DNA of 64,000 bases from Amycolatopsis sp. FBCC-B4732 (GTDB lineage: Bacteria; Actinomycetota; Actinomycetes; Mycobacteriales; Pseudonocardiaceae), in assembly GCF_023008405.1 (NCBI RefSeq), contig NZ_CP095376.1, positions 3,000,001-3,064,000 of the forward strand, in the 5' to 3' direction. Shown here in pieces: positions 46,210 to 55,739 of this stretch (the first letter of the stretch is position 1; each line of letters begins with the position of its first letter). The translations under genes were made by a program, and so were the position numbers. The notes beneath the pieces are model-generated. The model worked only from the letters and a program-made list of their open reading frames with translations, did no database searches and was not told the DNA's origin.

Positions 46210-47115
46210 TCAGCGCAGGCCGAAGCCTTCCTGTCCGCCGCCTCGGCCGCGGCGGCGCAGGTAGCGCTCGAACTCGGCGGCGATCTTGTCGCCGCTGACG
46301 TCCTGCTCCGCGACCTCGGTCTGCGCGTCGCCGCGCTCTTCGAGGCTGCGGACGTACTCGCTGATCTCTTCGTCCTCGTCGGCCATCTCGCTGACCGTGC
46401 GCTGCCACTCCTCGGCCTGCTCCGGCAGCGCGCCGAGCGGGATCTCGACGTCGAGGATGTCCTCCAGCTTGTGCAGCAGCGCCAGCGTCGCCTTCGGGGA
46501 CGGCGGGTGCGACACGTAGTGCGGCACCGCGGCCCAGATCGACACGGCCGGGATGCCCGCCTGCACGCAGTAGTCCTGCAGGATCCCGACGATGCCGGTC
46601 GGGCCCTGGTAGTTGTTCAGGTCCAGGCCGTAGAGCGACGCCGTGTCCTTGTCGTACGCCGTCCCGGTGACCGGGACCGGCCGGGTGTGCGCGGTGTCGG
46701 CGAGCAGCGCGCCGAGCGTCACGACGGTCGCGACGTCGAGCTGCTTGATGTGCTCCAGCAGCTCCGCGCAGAACGCGCGCCAGCGCATGTTCGGCTCGGG
46801 TCCCTGGACGAGGACCACGTCGCGGTCGAACCCGTCCGGGCGGCAGACGGAGAGCGTCGTCGTCGGCCAGTCCACCCGTCGAGTGACGCCGTCCACCATC
46901 CGGACGGTCGGGCGGCTGACCTGGAAGTCGTAGTAGTCGTCGGGCTCCAGTTCGGCCAGGGGCGTGGCGTCCCAGTTCAGCTGCAGGTGCTCGACCGCCC
47001 GGCTGGCCGCGTCACCTGCGTCGTTCCAGCCTTCGAAGGCGACGACCATCAAGGGCCGGGTGGGTTCGGGGCGGTCGCCGGGCGGCCGCGGGGTCTCGTC
47101 GACGGGCTCACTCAC
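46210..47115 (-). CDS. PAC2-family protein (proteasome assembly chaperone-like)
   Basis: A 301-residue PAC2 protein: PLMVVAFEGWNDAGDAASRAVEHL near the N-terminus, VVLVQGPEPNMRWRAFCAELLEH, and VSIWAAVPHYVSHPPSPKATLALL are family features. The C-terminus is acidic, then basic and glycine-rich (YLRRRGRGGGQ). PAC2 proteins are related to eukaryotic proteasome assembly chaperones; no bacterial role is proven. It is divergent from metH by 38 bp, as in M. tuberculosis (Rv2125/metH). GTG start at 47115. Confidence 0.92.
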   Translation of the reverse strand: MSEPVDETPRPPGDRPEPTRPLMVVAFEGWNDAGDAASRAVEHLQLNWDATPLAELEPDDYYDFQVSRPTVRMVDGVTRRVDWPTTTLSVCRPDGFDRDVVLVQGPEPNMRWRAFCAELLEHIKQLDVATVVTLGALLADTAHTRPVPVTGTAYDKDTASLYGLDLNNYQGPTGIVGILQDYCVQAGIPAVSIWAAVPHYVSHPPSPKATLALLHKLEDILDVEIPLGALPEQAEEWQRTVSEMADEDEEISEYVRSLEERGDAQTEVAEQDVSGDKIAAEFERYLRRRGRGGGQEGFGLR

Positions 47116-47153
47116 CGGCCCAGCCTACGACCACCGGCCTTACCCTGTTCAGC

Positions 47154-50100
47154 ATGTCCGACCGCCTGTCGTCGCCGTTTCTCGAAGTCCTGGGCTCGCG
47201 CGTCCTGGTGGCCGACGGGGCGATGGGTACTGCGCTGCAGGCCCACGACCTGAGCCTGGACGACTTCGGTGGGCTGGAAGGCTGCAACGAGATCCTCAAC
47301 GTCACCCGGCCGGACGTCGTCCGGTCCGTGCACCGCGGCTACCTCGAAGCGGGTGCGGACGCGGTCGAGACCAACACTTTCGGGGCGAATTTCGCCAACT
47401 TCGCCGAATACGACATCACCGGCCGGATCTTCGAGCTGGCCGAAGCCGGCGCCCGGCTGGCTCGGGAGGCCGCGGACGAGTTCGCGACGCCGGATCGCCC
47501 GCGGTTCGTGCTCGGCTCGGTCGGCCCCGGCACGAAGCTCCCGACACTCGGCCACGCGCCGTTCACCACCCTGCGGGACGCCTACCAGGAGCAGGTCCGC
47601 GGCCTGCTGGCCGGCGGCGTGGACGCGGTGATCGTCGAGACCACCCAGGACATCCTCCAGACGAAGGCGTCGATCATCGGCGCGAAGCGGGCGATGGCCG
47701 CCGACGGCCGACGGGTGCCGGTCCTCGCTTCGATCACCGTCGAAACGACCGGGACCATGCTGCTCGGCACCGAGGTCGGTGCGGCACTGGCCGCGCTCGA
47801 GCCGCTCGGCATCGACGTCATCGGGCTCAACTGCGCCACCGGCCCGGCCGAGATGAGCGAGCACCTGCGGCAGCTGGCCAAGCACGCGCGGGTGCCGCTG
47901 TCGGTGATGCCCAACGCCGGCCTGCCCGAGCTCGGCCCGGACGGCGCCGTCTACCCGCTCGGCCCGGAAGCGCTGGTCGAGGCGCTGACCGGGTTCGTCC
48001 GCGAGTTCGGCGTCGGCCTGGTCGGCGGCTGCTGCGGGACGACCGACGAGCACATCCGGCAGCTCGCGGCCGCGGTCGCGGACACCGCGCCGGTGCCGCG
48101 GCGGCCGCGGCCCGAGCCCGGCGTGTCGTCGCTGTACCAGGCGGTGCCGTTCAAGCAGGACGCCAGCGTGCTGATGATCGGCGAGCGGACCAACGCCAAC
48201 GGCTCGAAGGCGTTCCGCACCGCGATGCTCGAGGGCCGCTGGGACGACTGCGTCGAGATCGCCCGCGAGCAGACCCGCGACGGCGCCCACCTGCTCGACC
48301 TCTGCGTCGACTACGTCGGGCGCGACGGCACCGCCGACATGGCCGAGCTCGCCGGGCGGCTCGCCACCGCGTCGACGCTGCCGATCATGCTCGACTCCAC
48401 CGAGGTCCCGGTGCTGCGCGCCGGGCTGCAGCGGCTCGGCGGCCGCGGCGCGGTCAACTCCGTCAACTACGAGGACGGCGCCGGGCCGGAGTCGCGGTTC
48501 ACGAAGGTCATGGAGCTGGTCAGCGAGTACGGCGCCGCCGTCGTCGCCCTGACCATCGACGAAGAAGGCCAGGCGCGGACCGCGCGGAAGAAGGCCGACA
48601 TCGCGACCCGGCTGATCGAGGACATCACCGGGAACTGGGGGCTGCGCACCTCCGACATCATCGTCGACGCCCTCACGTTCACCATCGCCACCGGACAGGA
48701 GGAATCGCGCCGCGACGGGGCCGAGACGATCGAAGCGATCCGCGAGATCAAGCGACGCCACCCCGAGGTCCAGACCACGCTCGGCCTGTCCAACATCTCC
48801 TTCGGGCTCAACCCCGCCGCGCGGCAGGTGCTGAACTCGGTCTTCCTGCACGAGTGCGTACAGGCGGGGCTGGACACCGCGATCGTGCACGCGTCGAAGA
48901 TCCTCCCGATGGCGCGGATCCCGGACGACCGCCGCGCGGTCGCCCTCGACCTGATCCACGACCGCCGCCGCGAGGGCTACGACCCGCTGCAGGAGCTGAT
49001 GGCCCTGTTCGAGGGCGTGAGCGCGGCGTCGTCGAAGGCGTCGCGCGCCGAGGAACTGGCCGCGCTGCCGCTGTTCGAACGCCTGGAACGCCGGATCGTC
49101 GACGGCGAGCGCAACGGCCTGGCCGACGACCTCGACGCGGCGCTGGAACAGCGGCCCGCCCTGCAGATCATCAACGACACCCTGCTGTCGGGCATGAAGA
49201 CCGTCGGCGAGCTGTTCGGGTCCGGGCAGATGCAGCTGCCGTTCGTGCTGCAGTCCGCCGAGGTGATGAAGGCGGCCGTCGCGCACCTCGAGCCGCACAT
49301 GGAGAAGGAGGACGACGACGCCGGCAAGGGGCGGATCGTGCTGGCCACCGTCCGCGGCGACGTGCACGACATCGGCAAGAACCTCGTCGACATCATCCTG
49401 TCCAACAACGGCTACGAGGTCGTCAACCTCGGCATCAAGCAGCCGATCACGACCATCCTGGACGCGGCCGAGGAGCAGGGCGCCGACGCGATCGGGATGT
49501 CCGGGCTGCTGGTGAAGTCGACCGTGATCATGAAGGAGAACCTCCAGGAGATGAACTCCCGGGGCGTCTCCGCGCGCTGGCCGGTGCTGCTCGGCGGCGC
49601 CGCGCTCACCCGGTCGTACGTGGAGAACGACCTCACGGAGCTCTACCTCGGCGACGTCCGCTACGCGCGGGACGCGTTCGAGGGCCTGCGGCTGATGGAC
49701 GCGATCATGGCCGCCAAGCGCGGGGAATCGCCGCTGGTGGACACCGGCGCCGAGCAGAAGCGCGTGGAGCGCAAGGAACGGCGTGAGCGCTCCCTGCGGA
49801 TCGCCGAAGCGCGCAAGGCCCGCAAAGCCGAGGAGGAAGCGCTCGAAGGCCCGCCGCCGGAGCGGTCGGACGTCGCCACCGACGTCCCGCTGCCAGTGCC
49901 GCCGTTCTGGGGTTCGCGCGTGGTCAAGGGCATCGCGCTCGCCGACTACGCCGCGATGCTCGACGAACGCGCGACCTTCATGGGGCAGTGGGGGCTCAAG
50001 GGCGCCCGCGGCGGCGCCGGGCCGACGTACGACGAGCTCGTCGAGTCCGAAGGACGGCCGCGGCTGCGGTACTGGCTCGACCGGCTGACCGCCGACGGCG

Positions 50101-50711
50101 TCCTGGCCACCGCGGCCGTCGTCTACGGCTACTTCCCGTGCGTCGCCGAGGGCGACGACCTGGTCGTGCTCACCGAGCCCGAGCCGGACGCGCCCGAGCG
50201 GCTGCGGTTCACCTTCCCGCGCCAGCGCCGCGACCGGCGGCTCTGTCTGGCCGACTTCTACCGGCCGCGGGAGGCGGGCGAAGTCGACGTCGTGCCGTTC
50301 ACCGTCGTGACCATGGGCCAGCCGATCGCGGATTACGCGAACGAGCTGTTCGCCGCGAACGCCTACCGCGACTACCTGGAGGTGCACGGCCTCGGCGTCC
50401 AGCTCACCGAGGCACTGGCCGAGTACTGGCACTGCCGCATCCGGGGCGAGCTGACTCTCCCCGGCGGTGTGGCGGTCGCCTCAGACGACCCCGACGACGT
50501 CGAGGACTTCTTCAAGCTCGGCTACCGTGGAGCGAGGTTCTCCCTGGGCTATGGCGCCTGTCCCGATCTCGAGGACCGGGCGAAGATCGTCGCGCTCCTC
50601 GAGCCGGGCCGCATCGGCGTCAAGCTGTCCGAGGAGTACCAGCTGCACCCCGAGCAGTCGACCGACGCGATCGTCTGCCACCACCCGGAAGCGAAGTACT
50701 TCAACACCTGA
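47154..50711 (+). CDS. metH: Cobalamin-dependent methionine synthase
   Basis: A 1185-residue MetH that transfers a methyl group from methyltetrahydrofolate to homocysteine through B12. Domains in order: homocysteine-binding barrel (residues about 10-310, zinc cysteines in GLNCATGP and GGCCGTTDEH), pterin-binding (about 335-600, VLMIGERTNANGSKAF), B12 cap and B12-binding (about 640-870, DVHDIGKN with the lower-ligand His, and MSGLLVKSTVIM), and the AdoMet activation domain (about 900-1185). All modules are complete. No cobalamin riboswitch fits in the 38-bp upstream gap. Confidence 0.97.
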   Translation: MSDRLSSPFLEVLGSRVLVADGAMGTALQAHDLSLDDFGGLEGCNEILNVTRPDVVRSVHRGYLEAGADAVETNTFGANFANFAEYDITGRIFELAEAGARLAREAADEFATPDRPRFVLGSVGPGTKLPTLGHAPFTTLRDAYQEQVRGLLAGGVDAVIVETTQDILQTKASIIGAKRAMAADGRRVPVLASITVETTGTMLLGTEVGAALAALEPLGIDVIGLNCATGPAEMSEHLRQLAKHARVPLSVMPNAGLPELGPDGAVYPLGPEALVEALTGFVREFGVGLVGGCCGTTDEHIRQLAAAVADTAPVPRRPRPEPGVSSLYQAVPFKQDASVLMIGERTNANGSKAFRTAMLEGRWDDCVEIAREQTRDGAHLLDLCVDYVGRDGTADMAELAGRLATASTLPIMLDSTEVPVLRAGLQRLGGRGAVNSVNYEDGAGPESRFTKVMELVSEYGAAVVALTIDEEGQARTARKKADIATRLIEDITGNWGLRTSDIIVDALTFTIATGQEESRRDGAETIEAIREIKRRHPEVQTTLGLSNISFGLNPAARQVLNSVFLHECVQAGLDTAIVHASKILPMARIPDDRRAVALDLIHDRRREGYDPLQELMALFEGVSAASSKASRAEELAALPLFERLERRIVDGERNGLADDLDAALEQRPALQIINDTLLSGMKTVGELFGSGQMQLPFVLQSAEVMKAAVAHLEPHMEKEDDDAGKGRIVLATVRGDVHDIGKNLVDIILSNNGYEVVNLGIKQPITTILDAAEEQGADAIGMSGLLVKSTVIMKENLQEMNSRGVSARWPVLLGGAALTRSYVENDLTELYLGDVRYARDAFEGLRLMDAIMAAKRGESPLVDTGAEQKRVERKERRERSLRIAEARKARKAEEEALEGPPPERSDVATDVPLPVPPFWGSRVVKGIALADYAAMLDERATFMGQWGLKGARGGAGPTYDELVESEGRPRLRYWLDRLTADGVLATAAVVYGYFPCVAEGDDLVVLTEPEPDAPERLRFTFPRQRRDRRLCLADFYRPREAGEVDVVPFTVVTMGQPIADYANELFAANAYRDYLEVHGLGVQLTEALAEYWHCRIRGELTLPGGVAVASDDPDDVEDFFKLGYRGARFSLGYGACPDLEDRAKIVALLEPGRIGVKLSEEYQLHPEQSTDAIVCHHPEAKYFNT

Positions 50712-50731
50712 CCCTGGGAGGGGAATCCACT

Positions 50732-51433
50732 GTGCTGACTGGCGCCTCCGCGGGAAAGAGCACGTCGACGCGGGACGGACTCTTTGCCGTGTTGTGGGAC
50801 ATGGACGGCACTCTGGTCGATTCCGAGAAGCTGTGGGACGTCGCGCTCTACGAGACGGCGGAAGCACTGGGCGGCAAGCTCTCCGAGGAACAGCGGATGA
50901 CGCTGGTCGGGTCCAACATGGACGACACCGCGCAGTACCTCCTGGAAGTGGTCGGCCGGCCCGTCACCCCCGAAGCGATCGCGGCCACCGGCGACCAGAT
51001 CCGCCGCCGCACGGCCGGGCTCTTCGACGACGCGCTGCCGTGGCGCCCGGGCGCCCGCGAAGCACTGGCCGCGGTGAAGGCGGCGGGCCTGCGCTCGGCC
51101 CTGGTCACCTCGACCGAGCGCGACCTGACCGAGCTGGCGCTGAACACGATCGGCCGCGGCTTCTTCGACGTCACGGTGTGCGGCGACGAGGTCGACGGGC
51201 TCAACAAGCCGCACCCGCGCCCGTACCTCAAGGCGGCCGAACTGCTCGGCGTCGACCCGGCGCGGTGCGTCGCGGTCGAGGATTCCCCGCCGGGCACGGC
51301 GTCGGCGGTCGCCGCGGGCTGCGCGGTCCTGGTCATCCCCAACGACGTCCCGGTCGAGGCGGGGGAGCGGCGCGTGTTCCGCGACTCGCTGGTGGGTGTC
51401 GACGTCCCGGCGCTGGCGGCCCTGCTGGGCTGA
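50732..51433 (+). CDS. HAD-superfamily phosphatase (beta-phosphoglucomutase-like)
   Basis: A 233-residue HAD hydrolase. Motif I is LWDMDGTLVDSE, motif II LVTSTERDL, motif III the Lys in NKPHPRPYLKAA, and motif IV VAVEDSPPGTASAVAAG. An alpha-helical cap of subclass I lies after motif I. GTG at 50732 with GGAGGGG upstream, 20 bp after metH, so likely cotranscribed. Substrate could be a sugar phosphate or phosphoglycolate; the sequence does not decide. Confidence 0.9.
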   Translation: MLTGASAGKSTSTRDGLFAVLWDMDGTLVDSEKLWDVALYETAEALGGKLSEEQRMTLVGSNMDDTAQYLLEVVGRPVTPEAIAATGDQIRRRTAGLFDDALPWRPGAREALAAVKAAGLRSALVTSTERDLTELALNTIGRGFFDVTVCGDEVDGLNKPHPRPYLKAAELLGVDPARCVAVEDSPPGTASAVAAGCAVLVIPNDVPVEAGERRVFRDSLVGVDVPALAALLG

Positions 51434-51493
51434 CCCACGCCCATGTCGCATTTCCGCTAGCCCGCGTCGCCGCGCTCGGCGATGCTGTGACGC

Positions 51494-52957
51494 GTGCATG
51501 AAGACTTCGAACGGTGCGTGCGGGCCGTGCAGGCGAAGGACGCCCGCTTCGACGGGTGGTTCTACACGGCGGTTCTGACGACGAAGATCTACTGCCGGCC
51601 CAGCTGTCCCGTCGTGCCGCCCAAGCCGCGGAACATGAGCTTCTACCCGAGCGCGGCGGCCGCCCAGCAGGCCGGGTTCCGCGCCTGCAAGCGCTGCCGC
51701 CCCGACGCCAGCCCCGGCTCGCCGCTGTGGAACGAGCGCGCCGACCTGGTGGCGCGGGCGATGCGGCTGATCGCCGACGGCGTTGTGGACACCGAAGGCG
51801 TCCGCGGGCTGGCCGCCCGGCTCGGCTACAGCGTCCGGCAGGTCGAGCGCCAGGTGTTCGCCGAGCTCGGCGCCGGCCCGCTGGCGCTGGCGCGGGCCCA
51901 GCGCGCGCAGACCGCGCGGATCCTGATCGAGACGACCGCCCTGCCGATGACCGAGCTGGCGCTGGCCGCCGGGTTCGGCAGCATCCGGACGTTCAACGAC
52001 ACCGTGCGCGAGGTGTTCGCCCTCTCGCCGACCGAGCTGCGGCAGCGCGCCAAGGGCAAGCCCGCGGCCGCCGGCGCGCTCGTGCTGCGGCTGCCCTACC
52101 GGAAGCCGCTGTACCCGGACAACCTGTTCGGGCACCTCGTGGCGACCGGTGTGCCGGGGGTGGAGGAGTGGCGGGACGGCGCCTACCGCCGGACGCTGCG
52201 GCTGCCGCACGGCCCCGGTGTCGTCGCGCTGCGGCCCGAGGACGGCCACATCGCCGCCCGGCTGACCCTGGCCGACCTCCGCGACCTGCCTGCCGCGACG
52301 AGCCGCTGCCGCCGCCTGCTCGACCTGGACGCCGACCCGGTCGCCGTCGACGACCAGCTCGCCACCGACCCGCTGCTCGCGCCCCTGGTGGCGGCCGCAC
52401 CGGGCCGCCGGGTCCCGCGCACGGTCGACGGCGCCGAGTTCGCCGTCCGGGCCGTGCTGGGCCAGCAGGTCTCGACGGCGGCGGCCCGCACCCACGCCGC
52501 CCGGCTCGTCGTCGCGCACGGCGAACCGGTCGAGGACCCCGAAGGCGGCCTGACCCACCTGTTCCCGTCGCCGGAGGCGCTGGCTTCGCTGGACCCGGAG
52601 ACGCTGGCCATGCCCCGCAGCCGCCGTCGCACGCTGCTGGCGCTGGTCGAGGCGCTGACCGGCGGCCTCGACCTCGGCGCGGGCAGCGACTGGGACGCGA
52701 CCCGGGCCGCGCTGACCGCGCTGCCGGGGTTCGGGCCGTGGACGGTCGAGAGCATCGCGATGCGGGCGCTCGGCGACCCGGACGCGTTCCTCCCCACCGA
52801 CCTCGGCATCAAGTACGCGGCGGCTGAAGTGCTGGGCCTCGGCGGCCAGGCCGCCGTCGTCGCCCGGTCCGCGGCGTGGCGCCCCTGGCGGGCGTACGCC
52901 ACCCAGCACCTGTGGGCCACCGGCGACCACGCGATCAACCGGATGCCCGCCGCCTAG
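51494..52957 (+). CDS. Ada-AlkA fusion: methyl-phosphotriester sensor and 3-methyladenine DNA glycosylase II
   Basis: A 487-residue protein for alkylation repair. Residues 1-75 form the Ada N-terminal zinc domain with Cys34, Cys38, Cys65 and Cys68, spaced as Cys38/42/69/72 of E. coli Ada; Cys34 is the expected methyl acceptor. Residues about 80-185 are an AraC-type HTH. The C-terminal 290 residues are AlkA: the HhH region LTALPGFGPWTVESIAMRAL and the catalytic Asp in PTDLGIK. This fusion is common in actinobacteria. It is followed by ogt after 8 bp, so both alkylation-repair activities are in one unit that the Ada part probably induces. Confidence 0.94.
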   Translation: MHEDFERCVRAVQAKDARFDGWFYTAVLTTKIYCRPSCPVVPPKPRNMSFYPSAAAAQQAGFRACKRCRPDASPGSPLWNERADLVARAMRLIADGVVDTEGVRGLAARLGYSVRQVERQVFAELGAGPLALARAQRAQTARILIETTALPMTELALAAGFGSIRTFNDTVREVFALSPTELRQRAKGKPAAAGALVLRLPYRKPLYPDNLFGHLVATGVPGVEEWRDGAYRRTLRLPHGPGVVALRPEDGHIAARLTLADLRDLPAATSRCRRLLDLDADPVAVDDQLATDPLLAPLVAAAPGRRVPRTVDGAEFAVRAVLGQQVSTAAARTHAARLVVAHGEPVEDPEGGLTHLFPSPEALASLDPETLAMPRSRRRTLLALVEALTGGLDLGAGSDWDATRAALTALPGFGPWTVESIAMRALGDPDAFLPTDLGIKYAAAEVLGLGGQAAVVARSAAWRPWRAYATQHLWATGDHAINRMPAA

Positions 52958-52965
52958 GAGATCTC

Positions 52966-53451
52966 ATGCGTTCCCACTCGATCGTCGACAGTCCCTGCGG
53001 CCCGCTCACGCTGGTCGCCGAGGGGGGCGCGCTGTGCGGCCTGTACATGGTCGAGCAGCGCCACCGCCCGGACGAGCTGACGTTCGGCACGCACGACCCC
53101 GGCGCGGACATCTTCGCCCGCGCCGAAACCGAGCTGAAGGAGTACTTCGCCGGCCAGCGCGAGCGGTTCGAGCTGCCGCTGGCCTTCGTGGGCACGCCGT
53201 TCCAGCGGTCGGTCTGGGCGCAGCTGCGCGAGATCCCGTACGGCACCACCACCTCGTACGGCGAGCTGGCCGACCGGCTCGGCAACCCTGGCGCGTCCCG
53301 CGCGGTCGGGCTGGCGAACGGCAAGAACCCGATCGGCATCATCGTCCCGTGCCACCGGGTGGTCGGTTCGACCGGCTCGCTCACCGGCTACGGCGGCGGT
53401 CTGGAACGCAAGCGGTACCTGCTCGACTTCGAGCGCGGCGCGCTGTTCTGA
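52966..53451 (+). CDS. ogt: Methylated-DNA-[protein]-cysteine S-methyltransferase
   Basis: A 161-residue O6-alkylguanine-DNA alkyltransferase. The active site is IGIIVPCHRVVGSTGSLTGY with the acceptor Cys in PCHRV, preceded by the HTH region YGTTTSYGELADRLG and the Arg finger in ASRAVGLANGKNP. The N-terminal domain is degenerate. Start ATG 52966 (MRSHSIVDSP), with TAGGAGA upstream. Operon with the Ada-AlkA gene. Confidence 0.95.
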   Translation: MRSHSIVDSPCGPLTLVAEGGALCGLYMVEQRHRPDELTFGTHDPGADIFARAETELKEYFAGQRERFELPLAFVGTPFQRSVWAQLREIPYGTTTSYGELADRLGNPGASRAVGLANGKNPIGIIVPCHRVVGSTGSLTGYGGGLERKRYLLDFERGALF

Positions 53452-53554
53452 TCCCAGCTCGTGGGAGGCGGCGTCCACTCCCGTGTGAGATGGGCTGCAC
53501 CCGCGGCGGGGCGGGGCGGCACGTGCGGGCCCGGGGTGGAAGGATCTGCAGATC

Positions 53555-53818
53555 GTGAAGACCTTCGATGAGCTGTTCGCGGAGCTTGCCGAGCGCGCGC
53601 GTTCCCGTCCCGACGGGTCCGGCACCGTCGTCGCCCTCGATGCCGGGGTGCACGCCCAGGGCAAGAAGGTGCTCGAGGAAGCCGGCGAGGTGTGGATCGC
53701 CGCCGAGCACGAGTCCGACGACCGCCTCGCCGAGGAGATCTCCCAGCTGCTGTACCGGGTGCAGGTGCTGATGCTCGGCCGCGGTCTGTCGACCGAGGAC
53801 GTCTACCGCTACCTGTGA
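53555..53818 (+). CDS. hisE: Phosphoribosyl-ATP pyrophosphatase
   Basis: An 87-residue single-domain HisE (all-alpha NTP pyrophosphatase), second step of histidine synthesis. The metal-binding helix [14 protein letters not shown] and the second acidic helix [17 protein letters not shown] are intact. GTG at 53555 follows GGAAGG. It is separate from HisI, as in actinobacteria, and lies 31 bp before hisG. Confidence 0.95.
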   Translation: MKTFDELFAELAERARSRPDGSGTVVALDAGVHAQGKKVLEEAGEVWIAAEHESDDRLAEEISQLLYRVQVLMLGRGLSTEDVYRYL

Positions 53819-53849
53819 CTGCCGCTCGATGAACGAGGAGAGAAGCGAA

Positions 53850-54695
53850 ATGCTGCGTGTTGCCGTGCCGAACAAGGGAGCCCTCGCCGCCGCGGCGACG
53901 GAGATGCTCGGCGAGGCGGGCTACCGCAAGCGGCATGAGCAGCGCGACCTGACCGTGCTCGACCCGGTGAACGAGGTCGAGTTCTTCTTCCTGCGGCCCA
54001 AGGACATCGCCATCTACGTCGGCTCCGGCGAGCTCGACCTCGGCATCACCGGCCGGGACCTCGCGCTCGACTCCGGCGCGCCGGTCGAGGAGGTCCAGGC
54101 GCTCGGTTTCGGCGGCTCGACGTTCCGCTACGCCGCCCCGGCGGGCAAGGACTGGAAGCCGGCGGACCTGCACGGCAAGCGGCTCGCGACGTCGTACCCG
54201 CGGCTGGTCCGCGACGACCTCGCCCGCCACGGCGTCGAGGCCGAGGTGATCCGCCTCGACGGCGCGGTGGAGATCTCGATCCAGCTCGGCGTCGCCGACG
54301 CGATCGCGGACGTGGTCGAGTCCGGGCGTTCGCTGCGCCAGAACAACCTGGTGGCGTTCGGTGACCCGATCTGCGTCTCGGAAGCGGTGCTGCTGCAGCG
54401 CAAGGGGACGGGGGAGAGCAAGCCGAAGTCGCAGCTCGCGGCGCGGCTGCGCGGGGTCGTGTTCGCGCAGCAGTACCTGATGCTGGACTACGACTGCCCG
54501 CGCACGCTCGTCGAGCGGGCCATCGCCATCACGCCGGGCCTGGAGTCGCCGACGGTCGCCCCGCTGGCCGACGACGACTGGGTCGCCGTGCGCGCGATGG
54601 TGTCGCGCAAGGACGTCAACCGGGTCATGGACGAGCTGGCCGAGGTCGGCGCCAAGGCGATCCTGGCGTCCGACATCCGTTCCTGCCGCCTCTGA
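53850..54695 (+). CDS. hisG: ATP phosphoribosyltransferase (long form)
   Basis: A 281-residue HisG-L that starts histidine synthesis by joining ATP to PRPP. Catalytic domain: [25 protein letters not shown] and the PRPP loop region [23 protein letters not shown]. The C-terminal ACT-like regulatory domain (about 208-281) allows histidine feedback. The ATG at 53850 has GAGGAGAG upstream and replaces an in-frame start at 53829 that would add 7 residues. It shares an operon with hisE and ends 5 bp before a terminator. Confidence 0.96.
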   Translation: MLRVAVPNKGALAAAATEMLGEAGYRKRHEQRDLTVLDPVNEVEFFFLRPKDIAIYVGSGELDLGITGRDLALDSGAPVEEVQALGFGGSTFRYAAPAGKDWKPADLHGKRLATSYPRLVRDDLARHGVEAEVIRLDGAVEISIQLGVADAIADVVESGRSLRQNNLVAFGDPICVSEAVLLQRKGTGESKPKSQLAARLRGVVFAQQYLMLDYDCPRTLVERAIAITPGLESPTVAPLADDDWVAVRAMVSRKDVNRVMDELAEVGAKAILASDIRSCRL

Positions 54696-54699
54696 GCGT

Positions 54700-54741
54700 C
54701 GTGAGTGTTCAGGCGGGTTCTAACCCGCCTGAACACTCACG
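54700..54741. terminator. Bidirectional terminator between hisG and the ParA gene
   Basis: A perfect 20-bp stem (54700-54719 with 54722-54741), 5 bp after the hisG stop. It overlaps the stop codon of the convergent ParA gene (54737-54739). Confidence 0.75.
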
Positions 54742-55675
54742 AGCGCGGCCGGTTGGGCTTCTTCGGGAGCAGGTCGTAGAGGCCCTTGCGGACGCCGTTG
54801 TCGTTGACGTTGCGCGCCACCGCGACCTCGGAGATGAAGTCCTCGAAGACGAACTCCTCGTCGGCGGGGACGACGGCCGGGGCCTGGTTCTGCGCCAGGT
54901 AGCTGTCGAGGGTGCCCGCGATCTCGCGGAACGACAGCGCCTGCAACGTCTCCGGGGCGTAGGTCGTCACCGGGACGCCGTGCGCCGCCGCTTCGTTCAT
55001 CACCACGCCGAGCGGCAGGTGCGACAGCATCGGGATGCCGAACTCGTACATCTCCTGCAGCGCCGCGGCCGCGTAGTGCGAGATCGGCCGCCGGTAGAGG
55101 CTCGGCACCAGCCCGAACCACGACAGCGGCTGCCGCCCGACGGTCTGCTCGACGTACCGGACCTGGTCGGCCAGCAGCCGCAGTGCGCGGATGCTCGTCT
55201 TGTCCGGCTGCACCGGCACGAGGATGCCGTGCGACGCCGCCAGCGCGTTGTTCGTCAGCACGTCGAGCGCCGGCGGGCAGTCGATGATGCAGTGGTCGTA
55301 GTTGGCGAACTGGATGACCCGCGCGAGCTGCCAGCCGGGTACGCGGAACGAGTCGAGCCGCCGGATCAGGTCGAACATCCCCGGTGACGTCGGCACGACG
55401 TCGAGCGCGCCGCCCTTGCCGAGGTTGCTGCGCGGGTGCGGGACCACCAGGTCCTCGATCGCGCCCTTCCAGGTCTTGGCCAGCGCCTTCGCCAGGCTCG
55501 GCCGGTCCGGTGGCACCTCGGCCAGCCCGAGCATCTCGGTCGTCGCGTGGCCCTGCGGGTCGAGGTCGACCAGCAGCACCCGCCGGCCCCGCTCGGCCAG
55601 CGCCGCCGCGGTGCCGACGCTCAGAGAGGTCTTGCCGACCCCGCCTTTCTGGTTGACCACCGAGGTGATCTGCAT
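54737..55675 (-). CDS. ParA-family (MinD/ParA) ATPase
   Basis: A 312-residue deviant-Walker ATPase: VVNQKGGVGKTSLSVG (residues 6-20), LLVDLDPQGHATTEML, and IIDCPPALDVLTNNAL. It closely follows the chromosomal ParA/Soj type, but there is no ParB gene or parS site nearby and the C-terminus carries an extra acidic then basic tail (NDNGVRKGLYDLLPKKP). It could position a cargo other than the origin. The stop overlaps the terminator hairpin. Confidence 0.9.
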   Translation of the reverse strand: MQITSVVNQKGGVGKTSLSVGTAAALAERGRRVLLVDLDPQGHATTEMLGLAEVPPDRPSLAKALAKTWKGAIEDLVVPHPRSNLGKGGALDVVPTSPGMFDLIRRLDSFRVPGWQLARVIQFANYDHCIIDCPPALDVLTNNALAASHGILVPVQPDKTSIRALRLLADQVRYVEQTVGRQPLSWFGLVPSLYRRPISHYAAAALQEMYEFGIPMLSHLPLGVVMNEAAAHGVPVTTYAPETLQALSFREIAGTLDSYLAQNQAPAVVPADEEFVFEDFISEVAVARNVNDNGVRKGLYDLLPKKPNRPRS

Positions 55676-55739
55676 GCCGGAGCGCTCCTCAAGTCGGTCG
55701 TTCCGCGAAGGTTATTGGATCCGGGGCCGTTGTGGGTGG

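Noticed and set aside
47116..47153. Cobalamin riboswitch in front of metH
   Set aside because: The gap between the PAC2 and metH starts is only 38 bp, far too short for the aptamer.
54737..55675. Chromosome partition locus or replication origin
   Set aside because: The ParA-type ATPase has no ParB gene and no parS-like palindrome nearby, and the surrounding genes are metabolic.
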